Origin: an uncultured Clostridia bacterium
GTDB lineage: Bacteria > Bacillota > Clostridia > TANB77 > CAG-508
Direction of reading: 5' to 3'
DNA: 33,063 nucleotides
Assembly (NCBI GenBank): GCA_948678575.1
Contig: CAPPGO010000014.1
Span: 1-33,063, forward strand
The notes below the pieces were generated by a model. That model was not told the DNA's origin, ran no database searches, and saw nothing but the letters and a program-made list of their open reading frames with translations. A program made the translations under genes and the position numbers. The stretch's first letter is position 1. Each line of letters begins with the position of its first letter. Below are positions 1-7,412 of this stretch, piece after piece.

Positions 1-80
1 TTTATGTGTATTATAGTTTTGTAATAGGTCGTTAATATTCTATATTAACGAAAAAAATCGCCATTTCTGGCGATTTTTAT
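1..80 (+). ncRNA. Small RNA-like unit, copy 1 (truncated at window edge)
   Basis: The segment has a -10-like TATTAT at 9-14, a perfect 9-bp inverted repeat (CGTTAATAT / ATATTAACG, 31-51), and an intrinsic terminator (ATCGCCA / TGGCGAT followed by T's, to about 79). Any -35 lies outside the window. The first ~50 bases closely match 2549-2600, where a complete promoter and a different terminator are present. The predicted product is about 60 nt with no ORF. The terminator also serves the minus-strand gene that ends at 90. That it is a transcript is inferred from promoter and terminator shape plus repetition. Confidence 0.45.
52..79. terminator. Bidirectional intrinsic terminator
   Basis: A 7-bp stem (ATCGCCA / TGGCGAT) around a short loop is flanked by A's on one side and T's on the other, so it can end transcription from both directions: the prepilin-like gene on the minus strand and the small RNA-like unit on the plus strand. 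Confidence 0.75.
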
Positions 81-89
81 GTTATATCA

Positions 90-2178
90 TTAATTCTTAC
101 TTTCATCTACTGTGTAAGTTCCATTTGAAATTTCAATATATCCTGCACCTGAACCTACCCCTTGTGATACCATATCAATAGTTTTAGTTCCATTATCTAC
201 TTTTATAATTACACTTCTATCATTCACAGGTTTATTCAATAAATTTGTATTTTGATATCCATTTTTTATTTTTAATGAAACATTTTCTGTTATTTCTTCT
301 CTTATTTTTACATTTCTTATTTCATCTATATTATTTGCACTAGTTATTTTATCAACATTAGGTGCTATTGTACTACCAAATATATTATTAAAATATTGGT
401 AATTGTAATTCTCTTTTGTTCCCCACCAAGCATTTATTTTGTATACTTCTCTCAAAATACCATTTTGAATAAATATAGGACATTGATATAACGATGCTGT
501 ATTACTGTTATATTCATGCTCAGATTTTCCATCTGTATATCTATTTCCATTATAAGCATACACCTTTGCTAATTTAGAAACTTTAATTGTCCCACCTTTA
601 CCAGCAACTCCACCATCTCCGCCTGCATCGCACCACCATTCTATCTGCTTACATTGTCCACCTTGCCCTCCTATCATTCCTGCAAGACATTCTCCAATAC
701 TGCCATCATATCTATGTGAAAAGAAATATGAACCTCCATCTCCTGATATAGTATAAAATTCTGGTTTTTCCATTTCACCACCATTAGTCATTTTTCTATT
801 AGCAGTACCACTTTCACCAATACCACCTGAATATCCACCAGCGCCACCCCAATGGTCACCACCTCCGACCACCAGCGCCTCCGGCCTCCAATTCCAGCAG
901 CTGGATAACCTCCACCACCTGTTCCTGAACTATTGCCACCATATTCTCCACCAGAGCCACCAGCTCCTCCATAAGCATAAACAGTCACTAAATTGTATAT
1001 GTTTACAGAGCCACAACTTTCTCCATCTTTTCCATCTTGTCCAGAGCGTTCAAATAATTTTATTCCACCTTGTGTTGCTGATTCTGTATTAGCTTTTCCG
1101 CCACTTCCACCATTTCCACCTATTCCAGCTCCAGCCCCTCCGGCCACCACCTCCGCCAGTATTGTTAGATACGGCTCCTCCACCATCTCCAGCATTACCT
1201 CCAAAAGCAATTATATTTCCTTTTCCATATAGATTTAACATTGCACTTTCTGGTACATGTATTCCTGCATATCCACCTGGTCCTCCTGCTGCTCCCAAGC
1301 CAATTGCAGTTTCACCAGTTTTACCAAATCCACTATTTACATTTAATGAAGTTCCTTCTGCCACAAATAAGTCCAAAGTTGCATTAGATTCAAGATCTAT
1401 TGCACTTCTTTCTATTCCTTCATTTGTTAATGTCATATCTTTAAATATATTTACTTTGGCGTGTGTCCCATTTTTTACTTGTATTGATAATTCACCTTCT
1501 ATTTCATCTACAAACATTACAGAAGCATCTTTGTCTATTGTAAATTTTCCTTTATCTGCTTCATTATCTGATTCACTATAAAAAGCTTCCTTGGTTACTA
1601 CTGTTGTACCCGCTGATACACTTCCACCAGATGATATATTTACCTCTCCAAATCTTGCTTTATATATTCCTGTTCCATCTACACTAAGTAATATTTTATA
1701 ATCATCCTTTATTACTGCATAATCTATATATCCAGTATAATTATTGTTTTCATCAAATTGCGGTATTGCTATTGCTAAATTTCCTGAATCAACATATTCG
1801 CCTGTTGAAGATAATACTTTATCAACAACATCTTTACTCATTAAACCATTTAACATAGCACTTGCTTCTTCTTGTTTATTCAGAACAGTATCAATATTGT
1901 ATGAAGCTAACTCCATATCTATTGCTTCCAATATCTGTTCTTTCTTATGTGTTTCTGTTGCACTAGTTGCTCTTGATAAAATTCCATTTTCCCCTACTAT
2001 TGCATTAATTGAAACACCAGCTAAGATTAACATTATAATTATTGTTATTACTAATGCTATTAATGTTATTCCGACTGCTTTTTTTCAAATTAACAACTTG
2101 TTTTTTTGTGTTTTGATTTATACCATTTTCCACATTTGAAACATTTTGTTTCAAAACACTTTTCTTTTGTTTCTTCAT
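90..2178 (-). CDS. Prepilin-like Gly-rich surface protein, read through four CGG-A +1 shifts (694 aa)
   Basis: The frame opens at ATG 2178-2176, about 11 nt after a GGAGG box. Thirty-five basic N-terminal residues lead to a CGG at 2073. After a +1 shift the frame gives GITLIALVITIII then MLILAGVSINA, a textbook prepilin cleavage site (Gly at -1) and hydrophobic pilin helix. Further +1 shifts at CGG 1142, 883 and 867 join three Gly-rich segments; with four skipped bases the total is exactly 694 codons plus stop. Segments are 35, 310, 86, 5 and 258 aa. The middle and C-terminal parts are Gly-Gly repeat blocks with beta-rich stretches, as in clostridial adhesin-type exported proteins. The type III/IV prepilin-like N-terminus implies processing by a prepilin peptidase and surface assembly or anchoring. 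The exact function is unknown. Without shifting, the product would end shortly after residue 35. A pseudogene or assembly errors are the alternatives. Confidence 0.8.
864..867 (-). other. CGG-A +1 shift site 4 (Gly-rich block)
   Basis: Only five codons after site 3 the shifted frame reads GGT GGT CGG A. A further +1 shift gives GGA GGT GGT GAC CAT TGG and an open frame of 258 residues to the stop at 90. Without this shift a TGA follows within three codons. Confidence 0.75.
880..883 (-). other. CGG-A +1 shift site 3 (Gly-rich block)
   Basis: Codons read ATT GGA GGC CGG A. A +1 shift gives GGA GGC GCT GGT GGT and then meets the next CGG. The local sequence GGCCGGAGG is the same as at site 2, so the two may be copies of one repeat unit. 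Confidence 0.75.
1139..1142 (-). other. CGG-A +1 shift site 2 (Gly-rich block)
   Basis: Codons read GGT GGT GGC CGG A. A +1 shift continues as GGA GGG GCT GGA with uninterrupted Gly-rich coding. Unshifted, the frame turns into Trp/Arg-rich sequence and stops at 1089. Confidence 0.75.
2070..2073 (-). other. CGG-A +1 shift site 1 (prepilin cleavage glycine)
   Basis: In the frame set by the RBS-linked ATG at 2178, codons read AGC AGT CGG A. Skipping one base gives GGA ATA ACA, which is Gly-Ile-Thr, the start of the pilin helix. The Gly is the -1 residue that prepilin peptidases require. In the zero frame a stop appears about 22 codons later. Confidence 0.8.
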
Positions 2179-2223
2179 CTCTTATGTTTTCCTCCTCTTT
2201 TATTTTTAGAGGGGATTCTTATA

Positions 2224-2277
2224 TAAAAAAAGTTCCCCCTCATACACAAAAACACGGATTTTATCCGAATGTGAGGG
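2224..2277 (-). promoter_or_regulatory. Attenuator-like terminator in the prepilin-like gene leader
   Basis: On the minus strand CCCTCACATTCGGAT is followed by a complementary ATCCGTGT...TATGAGGG arm and a run of seven U's, about 45 nt before the start codon. This is an intrinsic terminator inside the leader. An overlapping alternative stem (GTGAG / CTCAC, 2271-2288) could prevent it forming, as in attenuators and riboswitches. I do not recognise a known ligand-binding aptamer. Confidence 0.6.
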
Positions 2278-2319
2278 AAACCACTCACCTTTTTCATGTA
2301 CACAAAGAACTTCTTATAA

Positions 2320-2347
2320 ATTATATTACAATACAATTAAGATGCAA
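2320..2347 (-). promoter_or_regulatory. Putative promoter of the prepilin-like gene
   Basis: A perfect -10 TATAAT (2325-2320) lies 16 bp from TTGCAT (2347-2342). Transcription would start near 2312, giving a leader of about 135 nt that contains the attenuator-like hairpin. Confidence 0.5.
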
Positions 2348-2361
2348 TTGCAATATTGCAT
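2342..2361. promoter_or_regulatory. Operator-like palindrome with ATGCAAT half-sites
   Basis: ATGCAAT, six bases, then ATTGCAT form an inverted repeat covering the -35 of the prepilin-like gene. The same heptamer recurs at 2418-2424 and 2436-2442, and inverted at 2585-2591 inside the small RNA-like unit. This suggests one regulator binds several sites; the identity of the protein cannot be read from sequence. Confidence 0.4.
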
Positions 2362-2410
2362 TACATTATAGTTTTTCCAATTTTTATCATTTTGTGTACA
2401 TAATATTTTT

Positions 2411-2431
2411 CGTTAAAATGCAATATTAACG
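2411..2431. repeat. Inverted copy of the CGTTAA...TTAACG hairpin
   Basis: This 21-base segment starts CGTTAAAATG and ends ATTAACG. It is the exact reverse complement of 2578-2598, with identity extending into flanking T/A bases. It lies upstream of the predicted prepilin-like promoter. The related hairpin at 31-51 is the third copy in the window. Confidence 0.6.
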
Positions 2432-2533
2432 AAAAATGCAATAAGCTTATTATTCAGTATTTTCAATCATTACCATGCTTTTGACAATATAAAAAGAGCA
2501 AAAAAATTGCTCTAAAAAATTATTATGGAAAGC

Positions 2534-2630
2534 TTGACTTCTTAGAAATTTATGTGTATTATAGTTTTATAATTAGTCGTTAATATTGCATTTTAACGAA
2601 AAACTCACTAAAAAGTGAGTTTTTTTATTA
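2534..2630 (+). ncRNA. Small RNA-like unit, copy 2, with full promoter and terminator
   Basis: TTGACT (2534-2539), a 17-bp spacer and TATTAT (2557-2562) form a near-consensus sigma-A promoter on the plus strand. About 60 nt of predicted transcript follow: a CGTTAA...TTAACG hairpin (2578-2598), then an intrinsic terminator (ACTCACT / AGTGAGT with seven T's, ending near 2627). No ORF is present. The upstream 50 bases match 1-51, so it belongs to a small family. It faces the end of the lonB-like gene. Function is unknown; transcription is inferred. Confidence 0.55.
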
Positions 2631-2631
2631 T

Positions 2632-2662
2632 AAAAAAATATCCGCTCGTTTTATGAGCGGCA
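2632..2662 (-). terminator. Intrinsic terminator of the lonB-like gene
   Basis: A CCGCTC / GAGCGG stem with a short loop is followed on the minus strand by AT then a run of seven T's, just after the stop at 2680. Confidence 0.8.
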
Positions 2663-2679
2663 TTTATTTAAGTTTATTC

Positions 2680-5079
2680 TTATTTTACTTTATTTCCTTG
2701 ATTAGAAAATTTTTTAAGTCTTTCATTTACTAAATAATTAATTGTTCCTAATGGGAAATTTCCATTTTTATCTTTCTTTCCTGCTGGAACCCCAGTTAAA
2801 ATTTCAATGCCTTCATCAATAGTACGAACACTATAAATATGAAATTTTCCTTTTCTAACTGAATCTATAACCTCATCAGATAAATGTAAATTTCTAACAT
2901 TTTGCGCTGGAATTATAACACCATGTTGTCCATTAAATCCTCTCATTTTGCATATTTGGTAAAAACCTTCAATTTTTTCATTAACTCCACCGATAGGTTG
3001 AATTTCACCTTTTTGGTTTACTGAACCTGTAACAGCAATAGATTGATTTATTGGTATTCCTGATAAGCTTGATAATATTGCATATGCTTCTGTACTTGAT
3101 GCACTATCACCATCAACTCCACCATATAATTGTTCAAAACATACACTAGCTGTAAGTGATAATGGCATATCCTGAGCAAATTGTTCTCCTAAATATCCAG
3201 TTAAGATTAGAATACCTTTTGAATGTGAAGAACCAGACATTTCAACTTCTCTTTCAATGTTTACTACGCCCTCTTTACCCATATAAGTATTGGATGTTAT
3301 TTTAGCTGGTTTACCAAAAGAATAATCACCAATTGTAATAACTGTTAAACCGTTTATTTGTCCTACTTTATATCCTTCTGTCTCAATTAATAAAGCTTCT
3401 TCTTTAATCATTTGCAAATATTTAGTATCATATTTCTTTATTCTATCAATTCTTTCATCAAAAGCTTTTTGTACATACTCTTTTGTTATAATTTTTACTT
3501 TATCTAATTTTGCCCAAGCTGATGCTTCACCAACAATTTCTCCAATTTCACTAAATTGTGTAGATAATTTTTCTTTATCTCCGGCTAATTTAGAAGAAAA
3601 CTCAATTACTTTTGCCATAGCTTCTTTGTCTAAATCTAATAAACCTTCTTGAACACAAAAACTTCTTACAAAATTACTTAGTCTTTCAATATTTTCTGTT
3701 GTCTTTGGAGCATCTTCCTCAAATTCGACTTTTATTTTAAATAGTTTTCTGAAATCATCATCCATTGATAAAAGTGTATGATAAATGTTTGAATTTCCTA
3801 CAATTAAAACTTTTAAATCTAATGGTATTGGTTCTGGTTTTAATGAAACCATCATCATTGAACTTCTTTGATCTACTACATTTTCAATAGCAATTTCTTT
3901 TATTCTTAAAAATTTCTTTAAAGCCTCATAACACACTGAATTTGCAAGTAAATCTTTTGCTTGGAACATTATATATCCACCATTTGCTAAATGTAAAAGT
4001 CCTGGTTTTATCATAGTAAAATCTGTTTTTAACATACCATATTGATTTTCATATTCTAGACCACCAAAGATATTATTATATGAATAATTTGTATCCATAA
4101 TAACTGGTGCACCTTCTAATTTACTATTATCTACTAGTAAATTAACTCTATAATTTAACCATGGTTCTCTAATTTCTGGTCTTTGTCCTGGTTGTAGCTG
4201 TTGTGGTGTTTTAGGGTCTGGATCTGGCTCTAAAAATTTACCAATATTTTTTAATATATCTTTTTTTATTCCATCTAAATATGTGCTAATTTTTTTATTT
4301 CTTTTATAATTTGCTTTAACAGAATTTATATGAACATTAATTGTCATAAGAGCAATGTTAGCTTGCCATTCTTCTATTTTCATTTCAGCTTCTTTTTCTA
4401 TTACTTTCATTTCTGATAAAGCTTCAAAAATTTGCTCTTGAACTAAATTAGAACGCTCTTCAAATTCTTTTTTTATATTTTCATCTAAATTGTCAAACTC
4501 TTCTTCTGCAAGAGTTTTTCCATCTAAAACAGGCATCATATACATACCGTTTTCAGTTGATTTAACTTGAAAACCTTGTACAATTGTTCTTTTATTTAAT
4601 TTTTCTAATAAATTATCTCTTTTTTGATCATATTGTTGTTTTATAATTTTCTTTTCTTTTTCAAAATCATCATTATTAAAAGTTTTTTTGATATCTTTTC
4701 TTATATCTTTTACGAAACTTTCCATTGTTTCCTTAAAAACTTTACCTTGTCCTGCTGGAAAAGAAATTGCTACTGGTGCATTGGGATCTTCAAAATTATA
4801 AATATAACACCAATCATTTGGAATTTTGTCTTTTTCAGCTCTAGCATTTAAGAATTTTTTTGTGTACATAGTTTTACCTACACCAGAAGGTCCTTCTAAA
4901 TATAGGTTATATCCTTTTATATCAATATCTAATCCAAAATTTAAAGCTCTAATTCCTCTCTCTTGACCATAGATTAAATCTGTTGTATCAACCAATTCCT
5001 TAGTAGTTTCAAATTTAAATAAATTTGGATTGCATATATCTTTTAAATCTCTTGGTAATAATTCATTACTTCTTCTCAT
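2680..5079 (-). CDS. LonB-type ATP-dependent protease (AAA+ with Lon S16 protease domain)
   Basis: This 799-residue protein has a Walker A motif GPSGVGKT near residues 64-71, an atypical AAA+ module with a charged helical insertion (about 120-270), and a C-terminal Lon proteolytic domain. The serine-lysine dyad is visible: GDSAS (Ser near 659) and GGVNEK (Lys near 702). It lacks the N-terminal LAN domain of canonical LonA, matching the COG1067 LonB-like cytosolic family common in Clostridia, which degrades misfolded or regulatory proteins using ATP. GGAGG precedes the ATG by 8 nt. It lies 65 nt downstream of rimI on the same strand and ends in a strong terminator. Confidence 0.9.
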   Translation of the reverse strand: MRRSNELLPRDLKDICNPNLFKFETTKELVDTTDLIYGQERGIRALNFGLDIDIKGYNLYLEGPSGVGKTMYTKKFLNARAEKDKIPNDWCYIYNFEDPNAPVAISFPAGQGKVFKETMESFVKDIRKDIKKTFNNDDFEKEKKIIKQQYDQKRDNLLEKLNKRTIVQGFQVKSTENGMYMMPVLDGKTLAEEEFDNLDENIKKEFEERSNLVQEQIFEALSEMKVIEKEAEMKIEEWQANIALMTINVHINSVKANYKRNKKISTYLDGIKKDILKNIGKFLEPDPDPKTPQQLQPGQRPEIREPWLNYRVNLLVDNSKLEGAPVIMDTNYSYNNIFGGLEYENQYGMLKTDFTMIKPGLLHLANGGYIMFQAKDLLANSVCYEALKKFLRIKEIAIENVVDQRSSMMMVSLKPEPIPLDLKVLIVGNSNIYHTLLSMDDDFRKLFKIKVEFEEDAPKTTENIERLSNFVRSFCVQEGLLDLDKEAMAKVIEFSSKLAGDKEKLSTQFSEIGEIVGEASAWAKLDKVKIITKEYVQKAFDERIDRIKKYDTKYLQMIKEEALLIETEGYKVGQINGLTVITIGDYSFGKPAKITSNTYMGKEGVVNIEREVEMSGSSHSKGILILTGYLGEQFAQDMPLSLTASVCFEQLYGGVDGDSASSTEAYAILSSLSGIPINQSIAVTGSVNQKGEIQPIGGVNEKIEGFYQICKMRGFNGQHGVIIPAQNVRNLHLSDEVIDSVRKGKFHIYSVRTIDEGIEILTGVPAGKKDKNGNFPLGTINYLVNERLKKFSNQGNKVK

Positions 5080-5144
5080 TTGTATTCCTCCGATTTATCC
5101 ACTTGTTTGAATTTTATATCAAACAGAAAAAAAATGCAACAATC

Positions 5145-5588
5145 TTAGACATTTTTTTGAAAGTATTTTGTCATTATAATTGCATTATCTTCTCCATTAT
5201 AATAGTTCTTTCTAATTCCTACTACTTCAAAGCCTGCGCTTTCATATAATATTCCTGCTGCAACATTGTTCTCGTTTACTTCTAAACTAATATTGTCTTT
5301 TTTCTCTTCTTTCGCCATTTCTATTAGTTTGCCTAAAAGTAAAGTACCTATTCCTCTTTTTCTTTCTGTTTTCTTTGTAACAATATTAGTTATTTCAGCA
5401 TCTATTGGTGAAAACCATAATCCAGCAAATCCAACTATTTCACCGTTTTCTTTTGCTACTATATATTTGGAATTTTCGCTTTTTAATTCACTCTCCAAAA
5501 TACTTGGTTTCCAAAAATCATCAAATTCATCAATTAGAATATCTTTAATATTTTCATAATCTTTTAAAGTCATTTCAACAATTTCCAT
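5145..5588 (-). CDS. rimI: Ribosomal protein alanine N-acetyltransferase RimI-like GNAT
   Basis: A 147-residue single GNAT domain. The acetyl-CoA binding loop is visible as RKRGIGTLL (R/Q-x-x-G-x-G/A type) near residues 77-85, and the C-terminal NNVAAGILYESAGFEVVG stretch is typical of RimI. The family N-acetylates ribosomal protein bS18 or related substrates. It starts one base after the tsaB stop, so the pair is probably translationally coupled; tsaB-rimI adjacency is common in Firmicutes and supports the assignment over a generic GNAT. Confidence 0.85.
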   Translation of the reverse strand: MEIVEMTLKDYENIKDILIDEFDDFWKPSILESELKSENSKYIVAKENGEIVGFAGLWFSPIDAEITNIVTKKTERKRGIGTLLLGKLIEMAKEEKKDNISLEVNENNVAAGILYESAGFEVVGIRKNYYNGEDNAIIMTKYFQKNV

Positions 5589-5589
5589 A

Positions 5590-6252
5590 TTATTTCTTCA
5601 TTCTTTCTGCTTGTGATTTTCTTAAATAAATTGGCATAATTGTATCAGCATTTTTCAAATCATTTTGTAAAAATTTCTTATAGCCAATTCTTCCAGTTGC
5701 ATAAGCACTTTGTGCATTATTTTCTGTAAACATTGCTCCTTCTATTTTTGATAATATTTCCTTATGTAAAACTGCTCCATTACCTATAAAAACACTATTA
5801 GAATATTTTGATATTTTTTCAAAAACAATATTTATATCATCTGCCATATATTCTTCTAGCAAATTATATTCTTTATCAAAAACGCCTACATAAACTTGAT
5901 TGTTTCTTGCATCAATAAGAGTAATTTTATTTTTTTCACTATTATCATTTACAGCCAAAGTTTCTAATGATGTTATTTCAGCTACTGGAATATTATATAC
6001 TTCTGCCATAGCCTTTATACTTGCAATTCCAATTCTAATTCCTGTAAACGAACCTGGACCACATGAAACTGCAATTAAGTCTATTTCATTTAAAGTAATT
6101 TTGGTTCTTTCTAATAATTCTTTTATTAATGGCATTAAATTCTCAGAATGTGTTTTTCCATTATCTAAACTATTTTCTTCTATTAATTTATCATCTTCTA
6201 AAATAGCTGTTCCACATACGCTACTTGAAGTATCAATTGCTAAAATTTTCAT
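5590..6252 (-). CDS. tsaB: tRNA threonylcarbamoyladenosine biosynthesis protein TsaB
   Basis: A 220-residue ASKHA-fold protein that starts MKILAIDTSSSVCG and carries the family signature SCGPGSFTGIRIG near residues 66-78. With TsaD and TsaE it forms the complex that makes t6A37 on ANN-decoding tRNAs. I place the start at 6252, after AAAGGA, because the open frame further upstream runs into the structured RNA segment and resembles no protein. The next gene is rimI. tsaE and tsaD are not in this window. Confidence 0.92.
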   Translation of the reverse strand: MKILAIDTSSSVCGTAILEDDKLIEENSLDNGKTHSENLMPLIKELLERTKITLNEIDLIAVSCGPGSFTGIRIGIASIKAMAEVYNIPVAEITSLETLAVNDNSEKNKITLIDARNNQVYVGVFDKEYNLLEEYMADDINIVFEKISKYSNSVFIGNGAVLHKEILSKIEGAMFTENNAQSAYATGRIGYKKFLQNDLKNADTIMPIYLRKSQAERMKK

Positions 6253-6277
6253 AAATATTTCCTTTTCTAAATAATAC

Positions 6278-6476
6278 AAAAAAGTCCCCGCCTTAGCCGA
6301 TATAAAAATGCGAATTTTTATGGACCTGTACTCACACAGGTGGGTGCCTTCCTCAATATTCCTGGGTTTCTTACATAAATGCAAGCATACACGCCATATC
6401 GAGAGTTCGGGCTCCCTTCTCCAAAACTTGTAGGTTCTAAAAATTCTGCCTATACGCACTACGCAGGGAAAATTAA
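6278..6476 (-). ncRNA. ssrS: Probable 6S RNA
   Basis: About 190 nt between the radical SAM gene and tsaB with no credible protein. The ends pair (UCCCUGCG...GUAU with AUAUCGGC...GCGGGGA), followed by a U-run that can terminate transcription on the minus strand. Inside are GAACCUACA, a purine-rich GGAGAAGGGAGCC stretch, and GGCACCCACCUG...CAGGUC, which I associate with the 6S RNA 3' arm. A separate promoter precedes it. 6S RNA mimics an open promoter and sequesters sigma-70/A polymerase. The call rests on remembered motifs and shape, not on a covariance search. Confidence 0.6.
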
Positions 6477-6498
6477 TAACTATTTATTTGTTAATTTA

Positions 6499-6527
6499 AT
6501 AATAACATATAGTTTTATTTTATGCAA
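6499..6527 (-). promoter_or_regulatory. Promoter of the probable 6S RNA
   Basis: TTGCAT (6527-6522), a 17-bp spacer and TATTAT (6504-6499) lie directly after the stop codon of the radical SAM gene, so the RNA can be made independently of it. Confidence 0.55.
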
Positions 6528-6529
6528 CA

Positions 6530-7412
6530 TCAAAAATTTGGTACATATTTGGCTTCATCTTCTTCTATCTCTTGCATATACCCATTTTTTAAGCCTAAGC
6601 TATAAAAATAATTTTCTATTTCTTTATATTCTTCTTTTGTTATTTTTCTATTTATATCTTTTGTTTCTTTTGCCTTATATGTTGGAAAATATTGTGCCAT
6701 AACACTTACATAAGTTTCTGTTCCTAAATGATCTCTAATCCATTTTAAAACTTTTTTACTATTTTGTAAGTGATTTGGAAGAACTAAATGTCTTACTATT
6801 AATCCTTTTTTTATCATTCCATCTTCATCAAATATAGGATTTCCGAACTTGTCGTTTCATTTCCTTAATAGCAGTTTTTGCAATTTCAAAATAATTATCC
6901 ACATTTGATAAATTTTTTGAAAGTTCATTATAAGAATATTTTAAATCTGGTAAATATACATCTATATATCCATCCAACATTTTCAAAGTTTTCAAGCTTT
7001 CATAACCGCTAGTATTATATACTATTGGAATGTTTAAACCTTTATTTTTAGCTATATCTAATGCTTCTATAATCATTGGGACATATGCAAAACCAGTTAC
7101 TAAATTTATATTATGTGCTTTATCCTTTTGCAATTTTAAAAATTCATTTGCCAAATCTTCTACTGAAATTTCATAACCAGAAAATTCTTGACTTACTTTA
7201 TAATTTTGACAAAATTTACAAGATAGATTACACCCTGTAAAAAATACTGTTCCTGAACCATTTTTTCCACTAATACATGGTTCTTCATAATAGTGTAAAC
7301 TACTAAGAGTTATTTTTGCATTTTTTCCCGCTCTACATCTACCTAATTGTCCTTCTAATCTATTAACTTTGCACTCTCTTGGACATAAAATACACTTTTC
7401 TAAAATTTCCAT
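6530..7412 (-). CDS. PflX-type radical SAM protein, read through one CGG-A +1 shift (293 aa)
   Basis: Resembles COG1313 (PflX, related to pyruvate formate-lyase activating enzyme). The radical SAM cluster motif CNLSCKFC (C-x3-C-x2-C) lies near residues 65-72, and the N-terminal CILCPRECKVNR...GRC motif is typical. The first frame runs 189 codons to CGG at 6845. A +1 shift restores GNPIFDEDGMIKKGLIVRHLVLPNH, conserved in the family directly after KRQV. With one skipped base the gene has exactly 293 codons plus stop, the usual family length. The start at 7412 overlaps the 3' end of the upstream FAD gene by 13 nt. Unshifted translation would end at 6828, losing about a third of the protein. Substrate is unknown. 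Confidence 0.8.
6842..6845 (-). other. CGG-A +1 shift site 5 (QVG motif of the PflX-like protein)
   Basis: Codons read CGA CAA GTT CGG A. A +1 shift gives GGA AAT CCT ATA, rebuilding QVGNPIFDE; the glycine after QV is conserved in this family as I know it. The neighbouring CGA codon is read normally as Arg, so the effect is specific to CGG. Confidence 0.8.

Noticed and set aside
993..1581. Plus-strand Pro/Ser-rich ORFs opposite the Gly-rich gene
   Set aside because: Pro-rich frames arise automatically opposite Gly-rich codons; no RBS or homology.
90..2178. Three separate overlapping minus-strand Gly-rich genes
   Set aside because: Their frames join exactly at CGG-A positions, the overlaps are Trp/Arg-rich nonsense in one frame, and only the joined frame gives one prepilin-like protein with an RBS.
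6253..6459. Longer TsaB with ~69 extra N-terminal residues
   Set aside because: The extension runs through the structured 6S-like RNA, lacks an RBS, and family members start at MKILAIDTS.
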